In this document: positions 20,292-32,275 of the stretch, in pieces
Layout: each line of letters opens with the position of its first letter
How positions within the stretch are numbered: the stretch's first letter is position 1
NCBI GenBank assembly: GCA_029532415.1
Contig: JAQOTA010000047.1
Location: 3,596,001 to 3,660,000 of the forward strand
Length of the DNA stretch: 64,000 bases
DNA from: Marasmius tenuissimus
Lineage: Eukaryota; Basidiomycota; Agaricomycetes; Agaricales; Marasmiaceae
Direction of reading: 5' to 3'
Program-made: the position numbers and the translations under genes
The notes under the pieces: generated by a model
Told to the model about the DNA's origin: nothing
What the model saw: the letters and a program-made list of their open reading frames with translations, nothing else
Databases searched by the model: none

Positions 20292-22846
20292 AATGCTTGA
20301 TTAGGGACGACATAGTTGATGTGTAGGATTACATTAGTATATCCATTCTCTGTTCAATGACATGGAAGCCTACTTAAAATCTCGGCATATAGAGATGAAT
20401 GACCGAGCGCATTTGTAAGGTCATCTCAGTATCAATAATCGGACTACAGAGCACCCTGATAGCCTGGTGTATGCCTAGTGTATATTCATAAATTTCTATG
20501 AGGGACACGGATTTTAGATATCGACCAATGAAATGATCTTGGACAAGCTCACTATGTCTTCCTTGCTCGCTTAGAGGCCGTAGTACTGCAGTCACCGGCA
20601 CCTCAATCAGAGGTTACAACATCCCATTGCAGATACGAGTATCTTCCCTACTCGAATCAGAAGGGGTCCATTCGTTTCTACGGAAGCTTGCTGAAGTGGC
20701 GCATACGAAACCGTTGACCAACCGTCAACCTGAGGGAAGTTTGAAACCACTGTAAGAGCGTGAGTGCTGATTCTAACATTCAATTGAGTGGGTAGCGTAT
20801 GCTTTGGGACAGGAAGGCGAAGACTCAGAACGAGGGCGTGGTTAAGACGGACACGGGTATCAAACCGCATAGACTCAGTCAGCATCTGTCGTTTGACCGC
20901 TGTTCGATGGTGCGATGGTGTCTTCAAATGTAGCTGGAGGCGGCTGCCTTCAGGCATCTTGATACCGCTGTAGAATTCTGATCTCTCCTAGGACTTTGAT
21001 TCGCAACTATCCCCTAGGCAGCAACTAGGCAGAACTTGTGTTGCATTGCGAGTATTAAAAGTTAGGACCAATGATGCGTGAGGTGCCATAAAAATGATGG
21101 TTTTGAGCCTGAGGCCTCAGGTGAGATGGAAATGCAGCTCAATGATCATCATGATTTGAAAACTTGTGGGTAGAATGGCTGGCGCACCTATACCTGCATA
21201 TTGTCCGCGTTGCTACTATCCCAAATTCAACGGAAAGAAGTGCCACCTCAACGGCGAGGAAACATCATGGTTTGTTGAAGGCCAGTCAACCGCATCGCTC
21301 CTTCAGCTGACCCTCTCTCAGAAGCTAGCGCCCGAGATGTGACATATAAGCCTATCCAGGCTCCAGCACAGCGATGGAATCCCTCAACATCACCACTCTA
21401 CGTCGAACACCTTTCAGCTCACTCAAGAACAGCTTTCGATCTCAATGAGCTCTCGAACTACAGCTGGTAGATGCTGATTTGGCCGACTAGAGACTCGAGC
21501 TCTCTTGCGGGCTGCTGAAGTTGGTATGACAATTTCTCCGTCGCTCGAGGAAACTACCCAGGGATTGACTGACCTATCGCCTTGTGGGCGCGATCTACCA
21601 CATTTATAGTCTCCGTGAGTCTACACTCAATTTTTGCTCCCGTGCGCAACTCGAACACGGTACCAGTTGACCTTGCTCTCACCATCGTCACAGTTTTCAA
21701 AGCTTTTGTACGCCTTGAACCTGCGCTCTGGTCGCGATTGAAGCTACTTTACTCCATGATGTATAGCCAAAGCTTAAACCACGTCTCAGGCTCGTGGGTC
21801 GCGCGACTAACTTCCACCAGCCAGAGTAGCTCTGACCCGATCCTGCGTTTTCCGCTGAGTTTCGCCAATCAGATTATCTAAACATCCGTCAGGCAGCAAG
21901 TGTGGATGTTGAAGGCGGAGGATCTCAGCGGCGTATTCAGCTCGAGAGTTTAGCTGAGGCTAAGTACACACACGTAGTCATGCCCACCATACCCATAACA
22001 CGTATCGGGCTGAGGTCCACAAATACCTCATACCATTCCTATACACAATGACGTATACAAAGTATGCCCACCAGAACGGAATGAGGTTTAAAAATACCCC
22101 TTCAGAGGACAAGGGCTGCATCTATATAGTGATGAATACATGGCCCGATCGCGAGTATGAAGCAAGTGCTATAGCAGAGATCTTGCATCGTACCGATAGT
22201 GTTGCCGTGGCCGCAGAGTGGTACCCCGTCTTAGAAAATTGGACCAGGGATCAAGACCGACACTTATACCGAGAGCCGTTGTGGCGCTAATCCGTCCCAG
22301 AGAGAGGGATTGCTATCAACCGGCCAACCGGTCCTGAAATTAGCTTCACCAAATTAGGAGTACCTTGAGATATCGGTCAATTGGAAAGTGACTCGAAGGG
22401 AACGACCGAGATGAACTCGTGACCCACGACTGGCCAGACTCAGTTTCGGATGGTCCAAATACGGACCGCGGCACCAGTAGTCTAAGTTTTGGGTTCCGGA
22501 GATTAGAGGGAGAGGCACAATTCGAAGAAACGGAATGTCTACATACCATTGGTCCTGGCACGGTATCAAAAAACCTACTGTTCTGTGACTCGCCACAGCC
22601 TGTTGCTGAATTCAGTCCGTTCTCGACCCTCATAGTTCACAAGCGAGACTGAGTTCGAGGTTGTGAAGTGGGTATGTTCAGACGAGGGAGGTGTTGATGA
22701 GGTTCCTACTATCGAACAAGGGACGCTGGGGTGCGTGAAGTATCTGCTGAGCGGCATATTTAGAGAATGGTTCGGACGTATGAAAGGAGATGGACACATA
22801 CCTCATGCCCTAAGCCCTCGCAAGTAACAATCTACATCAGAGTTTG
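20292..22846. other. Gene-poor region left of the gypsy element
   Basis: No secure gene. Two small frames deserve mention. One near 21,176 starts MAGAPIPAYCPRCYYPK and carries a CxxC...C pattern. The other, at 22048-22290 (plus, 80 aa), starts MTYTKYAHQNG and ends in a charged tail. They could be exons of one hypothetical gene, but I could not join them. Other ORFs (20607-20957, 21582-21881, 22346-22799) look like chance frames. Confidence 0.35.
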
Positions 22847-22851
22847 AATTC
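22847..22851. repeat. Gypsy target-site duplication, left (AATTC)
   Basis: AATTC immediately before the left LTR. The identical pentamer follows the right LTR at 38602-38606. Confidence 0.85.
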
Positions 22852-23036
22852 TGTAAGAGCTTATCCCTCGGTGCCTAAGGCCTCAATACACAAGACAGGG
22901 CGTTTAGATTACCACTGCTATGTACAAGACGACGTAAGGCGAGGTGAAGGTAAAAAGCTAAGGAATATACTAGAATGTTCTGCTTATATACTAGGGACCG
23001 TGTGAAATGATGCTACTTTCGACAACGGCCGTTACA
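22852..23036 (-). repeat. Gypsy LTR (3' LTR in coding sense)
   Basis: 185 bp, TGTAA...TTACA ends. Matches 38417-38601 with three transition differences. Confidence 0.93.
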
Positions 23037-23044
23037 CTCTCCCC
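23037..23044 (-). promoter_or_regulatory. Gypsy polypurine tract
   Basis: GGGGAGAG on the minus strand directly upstream of the coding-sense 3' LTR, the usual primer for plus-strand cDNA synthesis. Confidence 0.6.
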
Positions 23045-24055
23045 GACCAGAATCGAGCGTACGCAAGAAGAAAGAGGAATATAGAGATAATAAATTCGTG
23101 AGAATAATTTTGAGGTCGAAGTAGACAAGGTAAGGTCGCAAACTGGAGTACTCGTGGGTTATCAAATCAGACTAAACCGAAATGATGACCTTATGTCTTG
23201 CTCTCTCGAGCGTGGCGACGGTCGTGATGCTCCTTTCCATAGTACACGATGCGCTAGTCCGAACCTACACAGTGAGGCCGTTGTTGGACTGTTCGGGTGG
23301 CTCTTGGTTTTGGGTACTGGCGTCGGCCATATTGATATCTCCCATACCCTGTATCGGTGCTCGGGGATAGGATAAGGCGTATATTGCACCTTCGAAAAGT
23401 CATATTCAGGACTCGGTAGACGTGGGTCATTGTGCTCCTTCCAGTGGCGAAGCACGAACTGACGACGATGATACTCTATGATCTGGTCAAAGTTCCAGTC
23501 GGAATTGACTCGATAAGTGTCGCGAACGGGATTAGGAAATGGAAAGAATAGGAGGCGGTGTTGAGTATGCACGAAGATGCGAGCGTACTTGAGACGTGTC
23601 TGAGCAGAATGGTTGAGTGACCGGCAGACGTCCTCACGATACTTCATTGCGTAAGGTACGTATTTCTCCATTTCCTCCACGGTGATCCCACATCTCTCGG
23701 CGAGGTGGATGGCCAGAGAAGTGGGGCTAGTAACATCGTTGGGCTTGCAACGTTGAACGTTACGAGTGGGTGCCACCTCGATACGGGAGTCAGTTATGAT
23801 GTCCTGGTACATCCCCACATTTGATGCTAGGGTAATGAAGTAGGTCTGGAAGTCGGGTACACTGCCTGTGTCCGATTTGGGAACAACGGGGGACAGATCC
23901 CGATAGAGGTTGTCGGCAAGAAGGGAAGGCATATAAATGTACCCTTTGTTGGTGACCATGAGCCCGAGGTGCTTTCAAGATTCGTAGTGAACGAAGGCCT
24001 CGTCTGCGGTGACAGTTGGATCCTCCACATTCCATGGAACTGATGATAGACGCGG

Positions 24056-24060
24056 GATGT
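24056..24060. repeat. Copia target-site duplication, left (GATGT)
   Basis: GATGT precedes the left copia LTR and recurs after the right LTR at 31043-31047. It is the duplicated target in gypsy ORF3. Confidence 0.9.
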
Positions 24061-24318
24061 TGTTGAATCCGGACTACTGGATATATGGACCGTTGTATCG
24101 GGCCGCATCTATGCTTCAATTGTTTCACTATGATCTATGCTATTCCTAGTCACTCCCGTTATAGTAGCTACAGCCACCTCTGTATAGTATATAAGTAGCT
24201 CTGTATCTACACGCAATACCAGTACTTTTACTACTCTTGTTGCTGTGTCTAAGCCTATCTCCAGGTGAGCTAGTCTGTCCCATGCTGCCACTGCGTGGGC
24301 AGGACCTCTGCCCCAACA
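24061..24318 (+). repeat. Copia 5' LTR
   Basis: 258 bp from TGTTGAATCC to CCCAACA. Paired with 30785-31042. Confidence 0.94.
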
Positions 24319-24333
24319 GGTTATGGGCCCCGG
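24319..24333 (+). promoter_or_regulatory. Copia primer-binding site (half-tRNA iMet type)
   Basis: GGTTATGGGCCCCGG starts directly after the 5' LTR. It resembles the Drosophila copia primer site, which pairs with the anticodon-loop part of initiator tRNA-Met (a 5' half-tRNA primer) and not with its 3' end. The match is by memory of the family, not by search. Confidence 0.6.
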
Positions 24334-24715
24334 TGCCCTATTGATGTGCCCTGTGATGGCAGCTCTCTAGGATGTGCACCTTTATTGTGTGCTGCCTATG
24401 ATGATGCGCTATTGTGGTCATTGCACTCGATAACCATCGTGACTGCTTAATTGCTGTCATGATGGGCAGACCGTTAACACCGGTTCTGGACCTGTGAAGT
24501 CGACATCTTCATTGATGTTTGACGATGGCAGACTGTGTCCTCAACAACGATCAATGGCTATCGCCGTTGACCGTGCAGTGATTTCTTTTATCATTGCCTA
24601 TGATGAGGAACCAATGCTGATCATTGTTTTATTACTCCAGATCGCTATGGCTCCTGTTATGTCTACCCTTATCCCCACCGTTGAGGTCTTCAGCGGTGTC
24701 AACTGGCGCAAGTGG

Positions 24716-25170
24716 TGTTGAGCCAGCATAGTTAAAGTGCACAGTGGGTATAACAAAGTAAACCTCACATGGGTAATACACAGAGTGTTCTTGTAGACTT
24801 GAGATGCTTGTGAAGAGGTGATAATCAAGTAGATTGTCCTAAGGCTTAAGGCCTTGGAATACCAGCTTTTATACAAAAGTTTCTGTACATGTAAGAGTAA
24901 TTACAATACTATGAAACTACTACTAGAAGTAGGTATTTAGCCAATACTAATGAGTCTTTTTTCTGTTGTGCCTTGCACTTTGGACTATGAGCATCATACT
25001 TGATGTAACTAATACGTAGTAGATATCTACAGTGTCATTTGTGAAGCAATAACTATGTAGATACATTCTTGCATGAGAGCGCAAGTGTTCCTAGAGGCGT
25101 AGCTCTATAAATAGTGTGACGCGTAAACAACACGTCAATATGTTTCACATGATATCCATCATGTTCAACA
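24716..25170 (-). repeat. 455-bp solo LTR, copy A
   Basis: Begins TGTTGAGCC and ends TTCAACA, flanked by perfect 5-bp duplications AGTGG (24711-24715 and 25171-25175). It interrupts the copia gag between VNWRKW and SKGLG, and the frame is restored when it and one AGTGG are removed. It is the reverse complement of copy B at 30103-30557, with the same length. The TG...CA ends and 5-bp duplication fit a solo LTR of a copia-like element that has no internal part in this window. Confidence 0.88.
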
Positions 25171-28100
25171 AGTGGTCCAAGGGTCTTGGTACCTATGCCA
25201 TGATCAACGAGTTCTATGACCACTACACCAACAACGATCCTGAACCCGATGCACCTGAGAAACCTACCGAACCTACTCGACCTAAAGCAACTACTCGCAC
25301 TGTCACTGTTGCTGCTACAACTACAACTGAAGCGGCTACACGTACGGTGACTGTCTCTCCTACTGACGTGCAGATGCAGCAGTATGCTATGGATCTTGAG
25401 CAGTATGCTAAGGATTTGGAAAAGTATGAGAAGGATCTCATCAGGTACAACAAGGAGAATCGACATTGGAAGAAGTATGAATTCAAGGCCATGGGTGCAC
25501 TACGTGCCACCACCACCATTGCCGTGCAGAGTATTATCAAGGATGATGATATGGCTTGGAACACTTGGGAGAAGATTAAGGCTTGTTATGGCCAGCAGAC
25601 TTCCATCTCTGTTTGGGTCAACTTCAAGTCCATCATGGAATTCCATCTGTCTGGTGGAAACCCTATTCCAGAAATAGCTTGACCCAAACTCCTCTTTGGA
25701 CAGCTCCATGAAGCTGATATCGATCTCCCTGATCTTATTAAAGCCATGCTCCTCCTCTCCGTTCTACCACAAGGCTGGTTGAACGCTCGCGAATTTGCTA
25801 CCAATGGTAACTCGCCAGCTGATCTTACTTTCGAAGTAGCTCATGATGCCGTCATTAACCACTACGAAGCTCGAAAACCTTCTCCTCTTGTGTCGCGCAT
25901 TTCTTCTGTCAAGAAGAAGGACACGGACCCGAAGTTTAACCAACAGTCCAATCCTCCTTCGTCGTCGTCTAACAATAACAATCAGTCTAATAACGACAAC
26001 AACCAGAAGAAGAAGAACAACTGACGTGGTAGGAAGAAGAAGGGTGATTCTCAGAACAACAAGGGTGACTCCTCTCACAAGGGTCATTTTCATATCGCGT
26101 CCCTAGCTCATTTGTCCATCTCCTCACCCCCCATCGTTCCTGAAACTCCATCTGTTGTACATCCTGCAGACCGATCCTGGGATCCACTCCACATGCAGCG
26201 TTTCTCCGGTGCTACTTCCAGTGGTACTGTTTTTGAGAATGCTCAGGCTGCTTGCAGTCTTGCTGATCGTCTTGGTGTCCCCAAGTATGCCCACATCCTT
26301 GAACCTATGGAACAGGGATATGTGGCTGCTTCCTCTTCCTCCCTTAAGCATCGTATTGATGGTCCCTTCTCCACTGCTCCACCTGCAAAGCGTGCTAAGA
26401 GCGTCGAGAAGGTTTACGACCTCTATGATTCCTTCTATGAGGACTCCAACTCTAAACATGAGGATCGTATCGCGTTGAATGCTGTTAACGATTCCTTGTG
26501 TACGGAGATTGCAAGTGGAAGTGCCATGGACGTTGACAGCAAGATTGCAGATGCCATTGGTTTTTCCGACAATGTTGAGTACAATTCAGTCTCCATCAGA
26601 TCTGAGGAATCTGATGATGACAGGCAAGTGCCTTATCTCAGTCTTTCTTCTAACACTGATACGAACCTACAGTGCACCGCTCTATTAGCCGCTTCTAAAC
26701 ATAGTAGTTCAGATATTGTGTCCTGTATGAAGTTTGCGCAATATATTGGTGATCACTTTGCCACATGTGCCAATTGTAAGGGAAAGAAGGCGACTGGAAG
26801 CTCGCAAGAGTGGATCGTCGATTCAGGTGCTTCATCGCACTTTACTTATGATCGCAAAGATTTTGCCAAGTATGAACCCATGAACAATGGACCTCAGCTA
26901 AATACTGCACAGAAGGACAACCCTATCCAAATCAAGGGAAAAGGGACTGTGTTCATCTCTCATTCTGTTGAAGGATCTGATGGTTGTATGGAGGAACACA
27001 TTATGCAACTCTATCCTGTCTATTATGTTCCGCTTCTGTCAATTCAACTTCTCTCACTTGGAGAATTCTTGCAAGGTGGTCTGCAAGTACGCAGATTGTC
27101 TAGCAAATTGGCTTTTTATCACAAGGGTTGACGCCAGTCATTGGTATCTTACCCGCTTATGCCTGGTCAAACCATCTTTTGGGTTAGCTTGCAGAAAGCC
27201 TCTGCTCGTAGCTTAATGGCCAAGTCAACAATGGATAAAGTTCACTACAAGGTTCTACACAGACATTTCGGACATTGTTCAGACAAGGCTCTGGATAAAG
27301 CTCAGAAGCATACTAAGAACTTCCCGGAATTTGACCGAAAACCGAAGAAAACCCGGTTATGCCGAGGATGTGCAGAAGGAAAGATGCACTCCAGATTGTT
27401 TCCTGACTCCACTGCCCGTGCCTTGAAACCCTTCAAGAAAATCCACTCCGACCTCAAACAATTCCCCACTGAGTTGTATCATAAATACAAATGGTATATG
27501 TCGTTTGTCGATGACTGTACTTCACATGGCTGGACAATGCTCATGCGACACAAATCTGATTCTATCAAGATGCTCCATGACTTTATCGCTATGGTGAAGG
27601 TGCAATTCGGTGTTGATATTAAGGAATGGATGTCTGATGGAGGGGGAGAGTACAAATCACATGTCTTTGATGATGTACTAAAGGAGCACAGTATCAAAAT
27701 TCTGACCAGCATTCCATATATGCCGGAACAGAATGGTCATGCAGAATGGTTCAATTGGACCATTGTCGGGAAAGCTCAAGCTCTTCGCTTTGATGCTTGT
27801 CTTCCACCTTCTTGGTGGGAATTCTGTGTGTTGCACGCTGTTGCACTTCACAATCAGACATCGTCCCAGCGTTTACATTGGTTGACCCTGCATGAGAAGT
27901 TGCATGGCAGTGCACTGGATGTGCAGTGTATGTGTTTATTCCAGAAAAGCATCGAGTTAACAAGTTATCTCTGTGTTCGGAACTGATGACCTTTATCGGT
28001 TTTCAGGAAGGCATGAAAGGATATGTCTTCATGAAGATGTCCAATAATACTATCTTCAAAAGTGCTACTGCTCTGTTCAATGAAAACTTGCTCCCGAAGT

Positions 28101-30102
28101 GTTCTGATAAAAAACCTCGTGGTTTTACCCCAGTGGGTGAAATCCCTGAAATACCGCCAGTATTGGGTGAAAATCCCAACTTCTCTTCGGATAGTGATGA
28201 TGATTCGTCTGATGACAATCTTTATCCTCCCGACAACCTTCCAAAGTGATCGGAATCTCCGCATGATGATGATGGAGATGGTCCTGTACCTCAGGGTGAA
28301 CATCAACATCCTGACCCTGATCCTCCGTTCCAGCCTCCCAGGCCACCTACACCAGTGGGTGGACAAGAGCAGTCTCTGCCTCCAAGGCGTTCAGGCAGGA
28401 AACGGACGGGTACTAAGCAGCCTGATAACATATATAGTGAACAACGAGACCCAAATAATCCCTCGCACATTATATGTGATATGGAGAAAAATTCTACATG
28501 GAGAGATGCCACAGGTGATAGAGAACCCATGGATCCACCTACTACTTGTAGGAGAGGCAGACCTAAAAAAGTTCCTGGGACTAATTGTGCCAGTCTGTCT
28601 ACCATGTGTAACTCCAGGGGGAGTCAGCCCGATAGCTTAGTGCAACAGTTATACCAGGAAGGGGGAGTAGGTTTCGTGATTTATTTGTTAAATCAGGCAG
28701 TTCCTGTTCACGACGACCTCACCAATTTGTCTACTGTTTGAGAGTGGACTCTCCGTGACATACTGAAGCTGCCAGCTGAGCAGCAGAGAGAATGGAAGGC
28801 CGCTTGCTGCGATGAACTAGAGGCTCTTTGCAAGCGCAAGGTCTTCGAATTAGTTGACCTACCTAATAGTCACAAGGCTGTCAAAAACAGATGGGTGTTT
28901 GATGTTAAGTCAGATGGTCGAAAGAAAGCTCAACTTGTTGCCAAGGGTTTCTCTCAGGTCAAAGGTGTTGACTTTGATGAGATCTTCTCACCAGTTGTGC
29001 GGTTTGAAACTGTATGGATGATGCTCGCACTTGCAGCTCTCAAAAACCGGCACACTCAGGCATTGGATGTGAAGAACACTTTCCTCAATAGCGAACTTAA
29101 AGAAGAGATCTATATGGATCAACCTGAAGGTTTCAAGGTTAAGGGTCAGGAAGGCAAAGTCTACCACCTTTGCCGTGCATTATATGGACTGAAGCAAGCC
29201 GCTCTTGAGTGGTGGCGTACTCTCAATTTGTCCATGGAAGTAATGGGCTTCAAACACCTGACTTCTGATGCAGGCCTCTTCATCTGCAAAGATCGTGAGA
29301 CTGTTGAAGAATGTATCGCCCTGATTTACATTGACGATGCATTATTCCTGGGACCCAACAAAGCCTTTGTCGATAAGAAGAAAGCTGAGTTTATGGCTCG
29401 TTGAGAATGCCGTGATTTGGGAGAAGCAAAGGAGTTCTTGCGCATGTGTATTCAACACAAAGGCCATAAAATCCTTCTTGACCAGACTGACTACTTGAAG
29501 AAGGTCTTGAAGTGATTTGGCATGCAGAATGCAAAAGCAGCAGATACTCCTCTTCCCGCTGGCTATATTCCACAACCCAGCGAAGGTCCTATTGATCCCA
29601 AATGTCACGCTTGATATCAATCAGTGATTGGATCGCTTCTGTATATCATGCTTGGCACTCGTCCAGATATTGCCTACGCTGTTACAAAGCTTTCTCAATT
29701 TTCCGCTAATCCATCAGAGGATTACCTGAAGAAGGGGCTTTATATTTGCTGCTATCTTGCAGGAACTCCAGACTATGCATTGGTCTATGATGGAGCCTCT
29801 GACAGAGGTTTACTAGCATTCACTGATTCTAATTGGGCTGCTGATCCTATCAAGTGTCGGTCGATCACGGGCTATTTCTTCAAGTTGGCAGGTGGCACCT
29901 TCTGTTGGCAATCACGCGCCCAGAAGACTGTTGTGCTTTCATCCACTGAAGCTGAATACATGGCGCTATCTGACTGTAGTCGTCAAGCTGTGTGGATTCG
30001 ACAGTTACTCTCTGAACTTGCGATTGATATGACTCCCGTTCCCATATGTGGAGACAATCAAGGCTCGATTTTTATTGCCTCTAACCCAGTTCAAGAACGT
30101 CG

Positions 30103-30557
30103 TGTTGAACATGATGGATATCATGTGATACATATTGATGTGTTGTTTACGCGTCACACTATTTATAGAGCTACGCCTCTAGGAACACTTGTGCTCTCAT
30201 GCAAGAATGTATCTACGTAGTTATTGCTTCACAAATGACACTGTAGATATCTACTACGTATTAGTTACATCAAGTATGATGCTCATAGTCCAAAGTGTGA
30301 GGCACAACGGACAAAAGACTCATTAGTATTGGCTAAATACCTACTTCTAGTAGTAGTTTCATAGTATTGTAATTACTCTTACATGTACAGAAACTTGTGT
30401 ATAAAAGCTGATATTCCAAGGCCTTAAGCCTTAGGACAATCTACTTGATTATCACCTCTTCACAAGCATCTCAAGTCTACAAGAACACTCTGTGTATTAC
30501 CCATGTGAGGTTTACTTCGTTATACCCACTGTGCACTTTAACTATGCTGGCTCAACA
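30103..30557 (+). repeat. 455-bp solo LTR, copy B
   Basis: Begins TGTTGAACATG and ends GGCTCAACA. It sits in the RNase H domain between VQER and RTKHIDI. The flanking duplication is CGTCG (30098-30102) on the left and TGTCG (30558-30562) on the right; the single difference is a CpG transition. Deleting it with one duplication restores the canonical RRTKHID reading. Confidence 0.86.
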
Positions 30558-30773
30558 TGTCGCACCAAACACATTGATATTTGCTATCACTACATTCGCA
30601 AATGTGTTTCAGACCGCAAGGTCAATCTTTTCTTTATTGACGGTGCCTACAATCCTGCGGACATGTTTACCAAGAATTTGGGTCATGTCAAGTTCTCCGC
30701 TCTTAGAGAACATCTTGGACTTGAATTTTATTCGTCCAAATAGATGCTTCATGCTCTACTTGTGTCGCACTTA

Positions 30774-30784
30774 GCGAGGGGGAG
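30774..30784 (+). promoter_or_regulatory. Copia polypurine tract
   Basis: GCGAGGGGGAG immediately before the 3' LTR at 30785. Confidence 0.75.
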
Positions 30785-31042
30785 TGTTGAATCCGGACTA
30801 CTGGATATATGGACCGTTGTATTGGGCCGCATCTATGCTTCAATCGTTTCACTATGATCTATGCTATTCCTAGTCACTCCCGTTATAGTAGCTACAGCCA
30901 CCTCTGTATAGTATATAAGTAGCTCTGTATCTACACACAATACCAGTACTTTTACTACTCTTGTTGCTGCCTCTAAGCCTATCTCCAGGTGAGCTAGTCT
31001 GTCCCATGCTGCCACTGCATGGGCAGGACCTCTGCCTCAACA
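30785..31042 (+). repeat. Copia 3' LTR
   Basis: 258 bp from TGTTGAATCC to CTCAACA, followed by the GATGT duplication (31043-31047). About 97% identical to the 5' LTR by eye. Confidence 0.94.
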
Positions 31043-31112
31043 GATGTGAACCGGGTTGCCCTTCCAGTGCTCCCGAGAGTCAGTGGACAAAGCAGCTCGG
31101 TCGTACTTGTAG

Positions 31113-31462
31113 TAGACGGTATGGCGTGCCCATTCCAGGTCAATTGGTGCATTAATGCAATCCAGAGCGATTCCGGATACGTCAGGGACGTGATCAGGAT
31201 CCTTGGAGTGGACATATCGCAACATGGTGGCCAAACCTCACATGTAACGAAGCTTGATGAGGGCATCAAACTCCCCTGGAAGCTGTGAACGAGCTATCAA
31301 TGGTTGAAGCTCCTCAGGTGTTGCAGGGAATGACTGGGCACCTGCCATGGTTCCAGAGAGCACAATAGGAGTAGGAATAGTGTTGGCCTTTGCATGGCGT
31401 ATGATGTGGCTCGGGATGAGGAAGCCGCCGTGTTTAATGTGGAACCTGAGATGAGCTATCTG
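31113..31462 (-). repeat. Gypsy internal inverted duplication, arm L
   Basis: 350 bp within ORF3, present again in inverted orientation at 37107-37456. By eye there are about six differences, all transitions, most at CpG sites. In this arm the ORF3 codon at 31240-31238 is TGA. In arm R the same codon is CGA. Arm L is in its natural reading context, continuing in frame on both sides. Confidence 0.9.
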
Positions 31463-32275
31463 ACGACGCAGATATCCAGGTTGATACTGGCTATACTCGA
31501 TCAGAATGAGGTTGTAGTGGTTATCTATACGTGCATTGGGGTCGATTACATCGATTCCAATTGGAGGTACTACAGCTGGCGCTCAATTGGGTTGATTGAA
31601 ACTAGGATGTTGTGTAGCAGGTCGCTTAGCAGGGGGTTCGATAGGCTTGACATCGGGGGACTTCCTCTTGGATGCTGTACCACCATTAGAGGGAGGAGAA
31701 CGTTTCTCCATATCGATTATGCGTGCTTGGAGCTCCTCGGATTGCTGTTGAGCTTCCTTGCGTTCGTGCCGCACTCTCTCGAGTTGTTGCTCGTACTTCT
31801 CTACCTGCTGCTCCAGATCCTCATTCTGATCTTCAAGTTTGCGGATTCTACTCAACACTTTGTTCTGGAAGTACTCGTCCAATGTTTGACGCGCAGCCCG
31901 AGCTCCCTGAACATCAGACTGAAGTGCCAGCGTGGCATGCTCGATGAGGTTGGTGCAAACGGTTCCATTGGAGTGGATGTGCATAATTACACCTAACTCG
32001 ACAATCGCAACGAAAGTGCCGGACGGGAGGGGGTTTGGAGGTTGTACTGGCTTCGTATTGGGGTTGAAGAATGCCGTGTATGTCTCTTGACTTGAATTCA
32101 TAGGCTGATTTTGCATGAACATGCCACCGCCAGGTGGGACATACTGAACAACGCTCAAATTGATATACTCTTGTGGTATTCCCTCCCCCCCTGAAGAACG
32201 AGGGTTAGAACGGTCACCCGAATCCACGTTCTGAGTACTCGTACCATTCATAAAGGCTCCATTGACACCCTCCAT

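Larger units (their letters stand above)
24647..30743 (+). pseudogene. Copia gag-pol polyprotein (degenerate)
   Basis: Starts MAPVMSTLIPTVEVFSG and ends HLGLEFYSSK. Domains in order: Gag-like segment (24647-25990); protease with WIVDSGASSHFT (about 26810); a GAG-pre-integrase zinc region (HYKVLHRHFGH...CRGCAEGK, about 27240-27390); integrase core with HSDLKQF, SDGGGEY and QNGHAE; RT with AFVLD-like VKNTFLNSEL and YIDDALFLG (about 29320); RNase H ending RTKHIDI...NPADMFTK. In-frame stops are TGA at 25680, 26022, 27129, 28247, 28739, 29402, 29514 and 29611. Most occur where Arg (CGA) is expected, and 29402 where Trp is expected. A frameshift lies near 27,918, before GCAVYVFIPEKHR. Solo LTRs interrupt gag (24716-25170) and RNase H (30103-30557). 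Confidence 0.92.
24061..31042 (+). mobile_element. Ty1/copia LTR retrotransposon inside the gypsy element
   Basis: LTRs 24061-24318 and 30785-31042 are 258 bp each, with TGTTG...CAACA termini and about seven differences. The target duplication GATGT is perfect. The order is gag, protease, integrase, reverse transcriptase, RNase H, the copia arrangement with integrase before RT. The polyprotein lies on the plus strand, opposite to the host gypsy. Two 455-bp solo LTRs of another family interrupt it. With those removed the element is about 6.06 kb. Several TGA codons and one frameshift make it inactive. Confidence 0.95.
23162..32275 (-). pseudogene. Gypsy extra ORF (ORF3) in env position, split by copia
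   Basis: Starts at ATG 32275 on the minus strand and reads to 31043, is interrupted by the copia element, and resumes in the same frame from 24055 to the stop at 23162. Removing the copia and one GATGT copy gives exactly 411 plus 297 codons (708 in all) before the stop. Residues about 125-200 are a strong coiled coil (KLEDQNEDLEQQVEKYEQQL and onward). A basic Pro-rich patch (KRKSPDVKPIEPPAKRP) looks like a nuclear localisation signal. The C-terminal 400 residues are globular-looking, without TM segments, signal peptide or zinc knuckle. Three TGA stops interrupt it (31583-31585, 31238-31240, 23975-23977). For the second, an inverted duplicate of the region reads CGA. I recognise no family; it does not look like a classical envelope. 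Confidence 0.7.

Noticed and set aside
25223..25564. Antisense ORFs within the copia gag
   Set aside because: Shadows of the Thr/Ala-rich gag coding strand. Domain order proves that the plus strand is the coding one.
25764..26093. Basic Val/Arg-rich minus ORF in copia
   Set aside because: Complement of the Asn/Lys-rich gag tail; low-complexity artefact.
25680..29613. In-frame TGA codons as possible recoding (Sec or readthrough)
   Set aside because: They occur in both unrelated elements at expected Arg codons. One has a CGA counterpart in a duplicate, and no SECIS-like need exists. Mutation explains them.
24716..30557. Inverted 455-bp copies as terminal inverted repeats of one DNA transposon
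   Set aside because: Each copy has its own 5-bp target duplication (AGTGG; CGTCG/TGTCG), and the interior is copia gag-pol, so they are two independent insertions.
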